From positions 18,794 through 82,793 of the forward strand of contig NZ_JADQBH010000033.1 of NCBI RefSeq assembly GCF_016278715.1: DNA of 64,000 bases. Direction: 5' to 3'. Under the pieces are notes generated by a model. The model worked only from the letters and a program-made list of their open reading frames with translations, was not told the DNA's origin and searched no databases. Positions within the stretch are counted from its first letter, which is position 1, and the number at the start of each line of letters is the position of its first letter. Positions 18,188 through 26,789 of this stretch are shown here, piece after piece. Source of the DNA: Marinilabilia sp. (GTDB lineage: Bacteria > Bacteroidota > Bacteroidia > Bacteroidales > Marinilabiliaceae). Both the position numbers and the translations under genes were made by a program.

Positions 18188-18743
18188 AAATCGGATTATA
18201 ATTACAATTCTTATTCTGGCAGTCGCTTTTGTGGGGGGATGGGGTATTTACCGATGGTGGAACCCTGTTTCCGGTTCTTCATCAGTTGGTTTGAGTAATG
18301 AGCCTGTTTATCGGATTATTCCCGGGCAAACAAATGCAGGAGTTGGAGCCGGATTTAACCGCATGGTAAAAGTGCTTGATTTTTCGGAAGACCAAATAGC
18401 GATCTTTACCGGAATCGAACGCAAATACAGGCAACAGATGGAGTTGTACATGGCACAGCTCGACAGTATTGACCTGAATATTCTGGAAGAAGTTAAAAAG
18501 GCGAATCCCGATAGAGGGCGATTAGACTCGCTTTCTGCTACAGCCGGAGAAATTCAATATGCCCTGAAAAAGGCTACCTCAGACCACTTTTTGGAGGTTA
18601 AGAATATTTGTACCCCTGAACAAAAGCAACTTTTTAATGAGGTAATATCCGATATTGACCAGTACCGCAGGGGGCGTGGACCCGGAAGAGGACAAGGCCC
18701 CAGACACAATGGTCAAAGAAGAGGATGGAGGAATTCCAGATAA
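18180..18743 (+). CDS. Spy/CpxP-like periplasmic metal- or stress-sensing protein
   Basis: The 187-residue protein has an N-terminal signal or anchor helix (about 5-24). The rest is mostly helical, with LTxxQ-like segments (FSEDQIAIF and TPEQKQLF) as in Spy/CpxP/heavy-metal-sensor proteins. The C-terminal tail is Gly/Arg/Pro-rich. It is translationally coupled to the anti-sigma gene, so it probably tunes the sigma response from the periplasm. The inducing signal is unknown. Confidence 0.72.
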   Translation: MSKNRIIITILILAVAFVGGWGIYRWWNPVSGSSSVGLSNEPVYRIIPGQTNAGVGAGFNRMVKVLDFSEDQIAIFTGIERKYRQQMELYMAQLDSIDLNILEEVKKANPDRGRLDSLSATAGEIQYALKKATSDHFLEVKNICTPEQKQLFNEVISDIDQYRRGRGPGRGQGPRHNGQRRGWRNSR

Positions 18744-18956
18744 ATATTTCCGGCAAATCGCTGAAATTCGGCAATTTGAATAACCTTCCCAATTTAAATA
18801 CAATAGTCCGTTAAGAAAACCTAAACGCAGCGATGCGATGACGCAAAGGTTTGCAATTATCAACCCCTTTTTTAAGTTGTTTATTATTAAATACTTGCAA
18901 GGGCTTTGCGGAATATTGTAAATAGGGACAGACAGGGTGGACAATCCGGGGTAGGC

Positions 18957-19003
18957 AGGACAAATAAGCCGGGTTCCCATTGGGGGGCCGGCTTATTTGT
19001 CCT
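18957..19003. terminator. Perfect 16-bp inverted repeat between convergent genes
   Basis: AGGACAAATAAGCCGG (18957-18972) and its exact reverse complement (18988-19003) enclose a 15-base loop. The hairpin lies between the end of the Spy-like gene (+) and the end of the RND pump gene (-), a natural place for a bidirectional terminator. T-runs are absent on both sides, so a repeat element or processing hairpin is also possible. The rest of 18744-19053 holds nothing clear. Confidence 0.6.
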
Positions 19004-19053
19004 GATTCTTAACAGGAAACGAATGAGATGATGAATTTTATTCTTCCAACTCC

Positions 19054-22000
19054 TTACTCTCCTGCTTCCGAATGAGATTTCTGCACTCTGTTTCGTACCC
19101 TGATTGCCAGATTATACATCACAGGCACCATTATCAACGTCAGGAAAGTTGCCGTAGTAAGTCCAAAAATGACTGTCCAGGCCATAGGTCCCCAAAAATC
19201 CGCGTTATCGCCGCCAAAATAGATGTTGGGATCGAGGCGGGTGAATAGACCGGTGAAATCAAAGTTCATCCCGGTAGCCAGAGGCAACAACCCCAAGACA
19301 GTGGTTATAGCGGTCAGTAAAACCGGTCGCAAACGGGTTTTGCCGGCTTTTATCACTGTTTTAATTTCATCTTCTCTCGACAACCGCGCACTCCCGGATA
19401 AATTGAATTCCAGCTTCTTCTCTTTTCTTACGATGTCGATGTAGTCAATTAGCACAATCCCGTTATTGACCACAATTCCTGCCAGAGAGACAATCCCTAC
19501 TCCGGTCATCAGAATAACGAAATCCATCTGAAAGGTTCCAAGCCCCATAAAAACACCAATGGTACTCAGAAATACAGTCGCCAGGATAATGGCCGGTTTG
19601 GCCACTGAGTTAAACTGGGTAATCAGAATCATCGCAATAAGAGCAACGGCAATCAGTAATGCTTTGATTAGGAAGTTGGATGTTTCTGCCTGGTCTTCCT
19701 GTTCTCCGGTCATTTCCCATCTGTAGCCGGGCGGTAACTCCTCGTTGGCCAGGATGTTTCTTATTTCGGCATTGATTTCATTGGCATTGAAACCCTCAAC
19801 AATGTTTGACGAAAGCGTAACCACACGGGTGTTGTCATTTCTTTTTATATTCTCATAGGTGGATCCATAGCTGTAATCAGCTACAGCAGAAATGGGGATG
19901 TGATAACCCTGACCATCTTTTTCTATTTTCACCTTGAAATTCATTAACGATGTTACATCGTGGCGGAAACGGTCATCGAGACGTACCATGATGTCGTATT
20001 CGTCTTCACCATCTTTGTAGGTATCAGCTTTTACCCCGTAGAGTGCTGTGCGCAAGGCTCCAGCAACCATCTGAGTTGAAAGGCCCATTCGGCGCACTTT
20101 GTCACGGTCGATGTGAATCTCCATCTGGGGCTTGTTCATATTAATATCCATCTCCAGATTTTCAATTCCCTCAATGTGGCTGTTGTCGATTGTTTTTTTG
20201 ATATTGGTAGCCACATTTACCAGAGGTTCAAATTCGTTACCTGAAATTTCGATGTTTATGGGTTTTCCCACTGGTGGGCCGTTTTCTTCTTTTTCTACAA
20301 AGAACTTGGCGCCGGTGTAGGTTCTCAGGGTGTCCGATAATTCTTTCATTATTCGGGAAGTACTGATACCGTCCCGGTATTGATAATCCAGAAATGTGAT
20401 GGTTGTAAGTGCTTTGTTGGGGCTTCGGCTTGATTCGAAGAAGTCGCCTTTGCCGTTACCCACATTCACTCCAACTGACTGGACGATGTGGTTGTAAGGT
20501 TCCAGAGTGGCTTCAATAATTTCTTCTGCCTCATAAGAAATTTCATTGGTTTTTTCTATGTCGGTTCCCAACGGCAATTCCATGGTAACGAATACGGTTT
20601 TTGGCTCATTATCCGGAAAGAAAATAACGTATGGATTGGTCAGCCCGAAAAATATTATCGAAAAGAAAAGCAAAAGAATCATTCCAAAAAACAACCATTT
20701 GGAGGTGTTGCGTCCCATGGCTTTTCGGAGTGTTTCCTCATACATAAATTCCAATCGGGGCAGGACTTTGTGCTGAAACTGATAAGCCCCTGGTTTTAGT
20801 GCATAAATGTTGAGCAGGGAAATAAGGAGAGGCAAAACCATCAGATTACCCCAAAGGATACTTCCCAGAACATAGCTTATGATACCAATTAGTGCCAGGC
20901 TTCCGGTGATGATAAAGAGATTTCGATGGTTCTCTTTTTCTTTTTTTGCTTTTTCATGAATCATAAACTGCAAAGCAAAAACCGGATTCAGCACCAGTGC
21001 CACAAAAAGCGATGAGGCCAAAACTATAATCAGGGTTATGGGCAGATATTTCATGAATTCGCCCATGATTCCGGGCCAGAACAGCAGTGGAAAAAAGGCC
21101 GCCAGCGTAGTGGCGGTGGAGCTTATAATGGGCATTGCAATCTCGCTAACACCCTTCTGGACCGCTTTAAACCGGGGATACCCTTCTTCAAAATGCCTGT
21201 AAGTGTTCTCCACAGCCACAATGGCATTGTCCACCAGCATCCCCAAAGCCATCAGAAGCGCAAAAAGAATCATGGTATTGATGGTGTATCCGGTTTCTCC
21301 CAGGATCAGGAATGAGATAAACATCGACATGGGAATGGCGAGGCCGGTAAAAATGGCGTTTCTTAAACCCATGAAAAGATAAAGGATCACCATTACGAAA
21401 AGCATTCCCATGATGATGGAGTTTTCCAGATTGCTTATCTGGTCACGAATGTAAACCGATTGGTCGTCGGTAATAGTTATGTTCAAATCCTGAGGCAGTG
21501 TGCTGTTGCTTTGCTTTCGGTTGATGATGGAAAATATTTTATCCGTGGCATCAAGTAGGTTTTCGCCGCTTTTCTTCACGATAGACAGCGTTACGACCGA
21601 TTGTTTGTTGAGTCGTGAAATGGATGATCGCTCTTCGAATCCGTCTATGATCCGGGCAATGTCTCTGAGATATACTACTTTTCCGGCTTCGCTTTTGACG
21701 ATTGTGTTTCGGATATCGTCCATGCTTTTGTAATCAGCCTCAGTCCGCACAGAACGGCGTGTTCCGTCAACAATAATTTCTCCTGCACCGATGGTAACAT
21801 TTTCGCTCAACAGTGCAAATTCAATATCGCTAAACTGCAGGTTGGTGTTTTCCAGCTTTCGGGGATCCACGTGAACTTTTATTTCGCGTTCGTCCACCCC
21901 TTTTATATCCGCTTCGCGCACTTCTTTCAGCGATTCAAACTCTTCCTGAAGGTCTTCAGCAAACTTCTTCAACTCATAAATGCTGTAATCGCCCGAAAGG

Positions 22001-22476
22001 TTGATGTTGAGAACCGGAAATTCGGAAAAATCAATATCTTCGGTAATCGGGTCGGTTTCCAGATCCTCAGGAAGCTCGCTTTTGGCTTTATCTACCTGGT
22101 CTTTGGTGTCTTGAAGTGCCTTTTGAACTTCCACATCGGTTTCAAATTCCACCAGAATAAGGCTCATATCCTGATATGATGCCGACGACATCTGCTTTAC
22201 CCCCGTGAGGTCCTTTAGTTCTTTTTCGATGGGACGTGTGACAAGATTTTCAATATCCAGCGGACTGTTTCCCGGGTAGGGGGTCGAGACCATGATGTAA
22301 GGCACCACAATTTCAGGGAACAACTCGCGCTGCATACTGTTGTACGACATCAATCCGGCAATAAAGAGGAAGGCCGTGAGAATGAATATGGTATTTTTGT
22401 TCTTAAGGGCAGCAACAGTAGGGCCGAATTTTCTTTCCACTTTTTTTTCGGCGTCGCTTTCAATGTATTCGTTCAT
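19054..22476 (-). CDS. RND efflux pump, AcrB/MexB-type inner-membrane subunit
   Basis: The 1140-residue permease shows the two-fold RND repeat: 12 hydrophobic helices and two large periplasmic loops (about 55-340 and 590-900). The proton-relay Asp lies in GMLVDNAIVAVEN near residue 415. It sits at the end of a TolC-adaptor-pump operon, 16 bases after the adaptor. The complete set should form a tripartite proton-driven exporter spanning both membranes. The substrate (drug, metal, lipid) is not predictable; the general shape is closer to HAE1 pumps than to CusA-type metal pumps. Confidence 0.93.
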   Translation of the reverse strand: MNEYIESDAEKKVERKFGPTVAALKNKNTIFILTAFLFIAGLMSYNSMQRELFPEIVVPYIMVSTPYPGNSPLDIENLVTRPIEKELKDLTGVKQMSSASYQDMSLILVEFETDVEVQKALQDTKDQVDKAKSELPEDLETDPITEDIDFSEFPVLNINLSGDYSIYELKKFAEDLQEEFESLKEVREADIKGVDEREIKVHVDPRKLENTNLQFSDIEFALLSENVTIGAGEIIVDGTRRSVRTEADYKSMDDIRNTIVKSEAGKVVYLRDIARIIDGFEERSSISRLNKQSVVTLSIVKKSGENLLDATDKIFSIINRKQSNSTLPQDLNITITDDQSVYIRDQISNLENSIIMGMLFVMVILYLFMGLRNAIFTGLAIPMSMFISFLILGETGYTINTMILFALLMALGMLVDNAIVAVENTYRHFEEGYPRFKAVQKGVSEIAMPIISSTATTLAAFFPLLFWPGIMGEFMKYLPITLIIVLASSLFVALVLNPVFALQFMIHEKAKKEKENHRNLFIITGSLALIGIISYVLGSILWGNLMVLPLLISLLNIYALKPGAYQFQHKVLPRLEFMYEETLRKAMGRNTSKWLFFGMILLLFFSIIFFGLTNPYVIFFPDNEPKTVFVTMELPLGTDIEKTNEISYEAEEIIEATLEPYNHIVQSVGVNVGNGKGDFFESSRSPNKALTTITFLDYQYRDGISTSRIMKELSDTLRTYTGAKFFVEKEENGPPVGKPINIEISGNEFEPLVNVATNIKKTIDNSHIEGIENLEMDINMNKPQMEIHIDRDKVRRMGLSTQMVAGALRTALYGVKADTYKDGEDEYDIMVRLDDRFRHDVTSLMNFKVKIEKDGQGYHIPISAVADYSYGSTYENIKRNDNTRVVTLSSNIVEGFNANEINAEIRNILANEELPPGYRWEMTGEQEDQAETSNFLIKALLIAVALIAMILITQFNSVAKPAIILATVFLSTIGVFMGLGTFQMDFVILMTGVGIVSLAGIVVNNGIVLIDYIDIVRKEKKLEFNLSGSARLSREDEIKTVIKAGKTRLRPVLLTAITTVLGLLPLATGMNFDFTGLFTRLDPNIYFGGDNADFWGPMAWTVIFGLTTATFLTLIMVPVMYNLAIRVRNRVQKSHSEAGE

Positions 22477-22492
22477 TGGGATAGTGTTTGTG

Positions 22493-23629
22493 CTATTTTA
22501 TATTTAAAGGAGAACCATCAGTAACCTGGCCATATCCTTTGGTAATAATTTCCGTCCCCTTTTCCAGGCCTTTGGTGACCACCGTATTGTTGTTGTCTTT
22601 GATTCCGGATTTAATATATATTTTCCGGGCTACCGGAATCCCGGTTTCGTCTTTGGACACAACAAATAAAAATTCTCCGTTAAAGTCCTTCTTTACCAGT
22701 ATGGATGGTACTACCAGAGCATCCTGAATATGCGAAATACGCATCTTCATTTCACCCATAAGATTGGGCTGAAGTTTTTGGTCAGGATTGTTCAGGTTGG
22801 CCCTGATGGAGAATGTTCTGCTGTCGGGGTCTATCATCGCCGAAGTTCTGAAAATCCTGGCAGTTTTTTTAATTCCCAGTACAGGGAAGAAAACTGTTAC
22901 TGAATCGCCCGAATTTATCTTGTTCAAATATTCCTCCGAAACATCAGCCGTGATGTAAACTTCTTCCAGATTTACAATGCGTGCAAAAGGGATGGTGGGT
23001 CCTGCCATTTCCCCCTGCTTTTGGAGCAGGTTGTCAATGATTCCTGAAATGGGAGCTTTAACAACAGCCATATTCATCTGGGCTTCCAGCCCCTGCAGCT
23101 TTTTCTGAAGTGCCATCATGCTCGATTCGGCCTGTAAAAGTTCCACTTCGCTGCCAATGTTTTGTTCCCAAAGATTCTTTCTGCGTTCGAATAAAGTGGT
23201 GGCCATCTGCAGGTTGACTTTAACCTCTTCCATGGACTGCTCAAGCGATTCGGTGTTCAGGCTGGCCAGCACCTGACCTTTTTTTACGTTATCGCCTTCA
23301 GTTACTGAAATAGAATTAATGATTCCGGCTGTCTCGGGGCTCACAATAATATTCTGGTCGGTGGATACGATGCCGGAAGCTTCAATATACTGCTCGAAAT
23401 CAGTGGGTTGAAGTGTAGAGGTTTCCACGTTTACAGCGTTAGATGGCGTGCCTGTACTGAGTTCTGCCTCAAGTGTTGCAATTTTCTCTTTTAATTCGTT
23501 CATCTCTTTCCGGTAGCTGTCGAGTTGCTCCTGTTTTATCTCTAATTCATCAGCAGGTGCATTGGCACCGCATCCTTCCATTAGCAGAGCAAAAATCGGA
23601 AGAATTAAAAGAATGGATAATCGTATCAT
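22493..23629 (-). CDS. RND periplasmic adaptor lipoprotein (HlyD/MFP family)
   Basis: The protein is about 378 residues. It has a lipoprotein signal ending at Cys20 (LLMEGC), a short coiled coil near the N-terminus, a lipoyl/barrel-sandwich half (VTEGDNVKKGQVLASL), an alpha-helical hairpin (about 130-180), the second lipoyl half (VKAPISGIIDNLL), and beta-barrel and membrane-proximal domains. It bridges TolC and the pump. The longest frame begins with GTG at 23653. The ATG at 23629 gives a clean lipoprotein signal and is preferred. Confidence 0.92.
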   Translation of the reverse strand: MIRLSILLILPIFALLMEGCGANAPADELEIKQEQLDSYRKEMNELKEKIATLEAELSTGTPSNAVNVETSTLQPTDFEQYIEASGIVSTDQNIIVSPETAGIINSISVTEGDNVKKGQVLASLNTESLEQSMEEVKVNLQMATTLFERRKNLWEQNIGSEVELLQAESSMMALQKKLQGLEAQMNMAVVKAPISGIIDNLLQKQGEMAGPTIPFARIVNLEEVYITADVSEEYLNKINSGDSVTVFFPVLGIKKTARIFRTSAMIDPDSRTFSIRANLNNPDQKLQPNLMGEMKMRISHIQDALVVPSILVKKDFNGEFLFVVSKDETGIPVARKIYIKSGIKDNNNTVVTKGLEKGTEIITKGYGQVTDGSPLNIK

Positions 23630-23659
23630 GGTGCGTATTTTTAATTGGTTCACAAGTTG

Positions 23660-25036
23660 TTAGAGTTTTCCTGTAGCTTTCAGGTAAGCGATTCTGGAAT
23701 TCAGCACTGCAAGAGCTGCCTGAACATGACTTATCTGAGCCTGGATGTATTGTCCCTGTTGCTGGGTTAGTTCAAAGCTACCGATCATCCCGTTGGTAAA
23801 TTTGGTTCTGGTTTTTTCGTAAATATCGTATGCAAGTGCTTTGCTATCAAGAGCAATTTCATATTGGTCAATTGCACTGTTGTAATCGGTCAATGCCGTC
23901 AAACCCTGCATTTTTATCTGTTGCATGGTTTGTGTCCTGATGTTCTTACTCTTCTCCCACGCCAGTTTTTGTTGCTGAGCTTGTGCATTTCGCATTCCCG
24001 ATGAGAAAACAGGCACCGAGACCGACAGACCTACAAATTGAGATTTGTACCATTCGTCTCCAAAGATATTCCACTCATCTCCGTAGCCTGTTTTTTGATA
24101 GGTATAGAAAGCATTGAGCTGCGGTAAATACTGGGATTTGATATTTTTGAATTGCAATTTTTCGCTTTCCACGTTGGTGGATGCCACTTTGTAATCGATG
24201 TGTTCTTCGGGTGACCACCCTGATTTTTTTGCTTCCCCGTTGGTCGCCCTTTCCGAAAGAGAAAGAAGGTCGTTGGTGAGTTTTATCGGCTGTTCCTCTT
24301 CAACCCCAAGTGAAAAACGCAAAACTGCAAGGGCCACTTCTTCATTTCGCTTTACCTCCACTATTTGTTTTTCCGATTCACGTACCATCAGCCTTAACTG
24401 AGATACATCCATCGATTCCCTGAATCCGTTTTCAAATAAGGCTTCGGTTTCTTTGAGTAAGCTTTTGTTTACCGTCAGGTTCTCTTCAAATGCTTGGAGG
24501 TTTTCTCGTGCCGATAAAACTAAAAAGTAGGCTTTGGCTACAGCATCACGAATTTCAATTTCCGTTTTGGTGGTCTGATGCCTGGTTAAATCTAAAAATA
24601 CCTGAGTGGCCTGGAGTCCCACAAAGTAGGATCCGTCGAAAATCATTTGAGACACCGAAAAGGAATAACTCCCGTCGTAAGCCGTGCCAAAAGATACCGG
24701 TATTTTATCTCCGGTCTCTATTCCTGGCGGACGCATATCTTCAGGAATGATTTCAGCAGGCAGCAGACTTACCGGTACATCTATGGAATGGTTGTACTTG
24801 GCCGAAAAGTCAATTTGTGGCAGTCCTGAAGCAATGGTTTCCCATATTTTTTTCTTTGCCGATGCCACATCGTATTCCGAACTTATTTTTTGGTAAGCAT
24901 GAGCAGATGCATATTCCATTGCCTGCTCGAGTGTAAGAGACAATGTATCGGGGGTTTGTGCTGAAAGAACATTTGTTCCCGACCAGAAACAGATGGCCAC
25001 GAAAAGGCCCAATATTTTTGCATATCCGGATTGCAT
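23660..25036 (-). CDS. TolC family outer-membrane efflux protein
   Basis: The 458-residue protein has a signal peptide (about 1-26, cut near VLSAQ). Two long helical repeats are typical of TolC/OEP channels, with sequences such as LTLEQAMEYA near the N-terminus and a repeated AYFLVLSARENLQAF/TALTDYNSAIDQYE pattern. It is the first gene of the efflux operon; about 30 bases separate its stop from the adaptor start. Confidence 0.92.
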   Translation of the reverse strand: MQSGYAKILGLFVAICFWSGTNVLSAQTPDTLSLTLEQAMEYASAHAYQKISSEYDVASAKKKIWETIASGLPQIDFSAKYNHSIDVPVSLLPAEIIPEDMRPPGIETGDKIPVSFGTAYDGSYSFSVSQMIFDGSYFVGLQATQVFLDLTRHQTTKTEIEIRDAVAKAYFLVLSARENLQAFEENLTVNKSLLKETEALFENGFRESMDVSQLRLMVRESEKQIVEVKRNEEVALAVLRFSLGVEEEQPIKLTNDLLSLSERATNGEAKKSGWSPEEHIDYKVASTNVESEKLQFKNIKSQYLPQLNAFYTYQKTGYGDEWNIFGDEWYKSQFVGLSVSVPVFSSGMRNAQAQQQKLAWEKSKNIRTQTMQQIKMQGLTALTDYNSAIDQYEIALDSKALAYDIYEKTRTKFTNGMIGSFELTQQQGQYIQAQISHVQAALAVLNSRIAYLKATGKL

Positions 25037-25664
25037 AGGTTATTGGTTTAAAGAATTCTCTTTTATTTTTTTTACCAGAACTGTTGATCGTGGGGAAGAA
25101 TCATTTTCTGTGTAAATGAAACCACTTTATTCCCCAAATGTTCCAGCAAAGTTAAACTTACCTGATATTGAAAAACTGAAAAGTCGGGGTGAGTCCCTTG
25201 AGTTTCCGGTAAAAGACCGAAAAACATCGGTGAATGGGGCAGTCAGTCATAATTATCCATCCGTTCATAAATTATTCTTGTTAATTGGTTGAATTTGGGG
25301 CACTTTAATCGGTTGATTTTCGTTTAAGAAACTGTTTATGTTTTATCCTTTTGGATGACTTCGAGTCTTGAGTCCTTATATTTCGTCAAAATTTCCTTGA
25401 ACGCAGCGCTATTAAAGGAAGTTTTAACCTGTCTGAGTTTCAATCTTTCGAAAACATCGTCCAAAACAAAATTTAATTAGTTTCATTGTTGCCGGGTTAA
25501 AATATTGAGATTGCGTCACTCCGTTCGCAATGAACTTTGCATGACAACTTGCTTAAAATCTGTTGAACGGTTCCTTGCGAGCAAAGTGAAGTAATCTTCT
25601 TTCAAAAAAAGTTTCTCCTGACGATAGTGAATCAGTTTCTAATGCTTTACTCTTTTTTCTTTGT
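25037..25664. other. Gene-free stretch with a REP-like inverted pair
   Basis: This divergent region between the efflux operon and the next plus-strand gene has no convincing coding frame. It holds a pair of inverted REP-like units (25509-25530 and 25575-25596). No exact TAnnTTTG promoter was recognised with confidence for either flanking gene. Confidence 0.55.
25509..25596. repeat. Inverted pair of REP-like units
   Basis: The 22-base unit at 25509-25530 (GATTGCGTCACTCCGTTCGC plus AA) is repeated in inverted orientation at 25575-25596, with 17 of 22 positions matching. The motif resembles the widespread 'GATTGC..CGCTCGCAATGA' type of bacterial interspersed repeat. The pair could fold into an imperfect cruciform or hairpin with a 44-base loop. 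Confidence 0.6.
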
Positions 25665-26636
25665 ATGATTAGAAAGCTTCTTATACTAATTTTTTTGGGC
25701 CTGTTTCTGATTGTTGGAAACAGCGAGGGACAGATATGGCCGTTCAAAAATCGCAGTCAGGCGGAGAAAGCGACCGAAGATTTAAATAAACGGAGACAGG
25801 ATGCGGGACAGGGAAACCTTTTTAATCCGCTTCAAACAACCGATCCGAATAATACTGATTTACGCGACGATCATATCTGGGCTGCAGGATCAGCAGCAAC
25901 CTCCTACCAAAAAGCCGGAAATTTAAGCTTGTCATCTGCTTCCCGGTATGGCCTCTCCCAGGGGGTGGAGCTGCAAACATGGCTTGGACTGGACTACTGG
26001 ATTCCTAATGTTTTTGTGAAAAGGGAGATTTCCAGAGGAGATATTTGGGTGTCTTCGCTTCATGGAGCCTATTCTGCCTGGCCCGGATTGAACCGGGTTT
26101 CCGCAAACGGAGGCCCTTTCCCTGCTGATTCTCTTTCAGGAGTTCCATTGACTCTTTCAATCAAAAACCAATTGATGGTGAGTAAGCCCTTTTATGATGT
26201 GATGGATTGTAATCCGCATCAGCCATTTCTGGTATTTACCGGGTTTTTGGCCCTCGACTATGGCTTTGCTTTTTCTGAAGAGGAGATTTATATTGAAGAG
26301 CAACATCTGATAACTCCGCGAAGCAGAGCTTATACCGGAAAAGGTCTGCATGGAACACTGGGTTTCCGGGGAGATTGGAGGATTAATCCGGCATTGTATG
26401 CGCGTGGCGAGCTGAGAAGCCTTATCGGGAATTTTCCTGCCGGGGTGGCTTTCGAACAACAATCCTCTGTTGAATACTTTCCTTACCGTAACTTTTCGGT
26501 ATCCGGAGGATATATTGTAGGTCTGGGGCGTGTTGGGCCCCGTCTTTTTACTTTTTGGCCTTTTGTTGATATTTCTATTTATTTTGGCAGAAAACAGGGA
26601 CGTAAAAGAGGTTTGTTTGGGCAGACCATGTTTTAA
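25665..26636 (+). CDS. Putative outer-membrane or secreted protein of unknown function
   Basis: The 323-residue protein has a signal peptide (about 1-22, cut near NSEGQ). A linker rich in Lys, Gln and Asn follows. The C-terminal two thirds has alternating hydrophobic/polar stretches and many Gly/Tyr/Trp/Phe residues, typical of a beta-barrel or surface beta-domain (for example FTGFLALDYGFAF and GTLGFRGDWRIN). I do not recognise a family. The next gene, 153 bases downstream in the same direction, is an MMPL exporter, but co-function is only inferred. Confidence 0.6.
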   Translation: MIRKLLILIFLGLFLIVGNSEGQIWPFKNRSQAEKATEDLNKRRQDAGQGNLFNPLQTTDPNNTDLRDDHIWAAGSAATSYQKAGNLSLSSASRYGLSQGVELQTWLGLDYWIPNVFVKREISRGDIWVSSLHGAYSAWPGLNRVSANGGPFPADSLSGVPLTLSIKNQLMVSKPFYDVMDCNPHQPFLVFTGFLALDYGFAFSEEEIYIEEQHLITPRSRAYTGKGLHGTLGFRGDWRINPALYARGELRSLIGNFPAGVAFEQQSSVEYFPYRNFSVSGGYIVGLGRVGPRLFTFWPFVDISIYFGRKQGRKRGLFGQTMF

Positions 26637-26789
26637 CTAAATGAGGGCGGTATAATAAAATGCTTTTTAGATCAGACTCAAGGATTGTATTAACAAAGCT
26701 TAAACCGGACACAGGACAAAGCATAAATCACTGTTTTTTTCTAAATTCGCATCATTTTTGAGTGGATACTTGAGGTAATTTTTTGATTT

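Noticed and set aside
25290..25312. Third copy of the TTGGGC-ACTTTTATCT repeat end
   Set aside because: TTGGGGCACTTTAATC is similar, but the GGCGG/CCGCC hairpin is absent at the required distance, so chance similarity is more likely.
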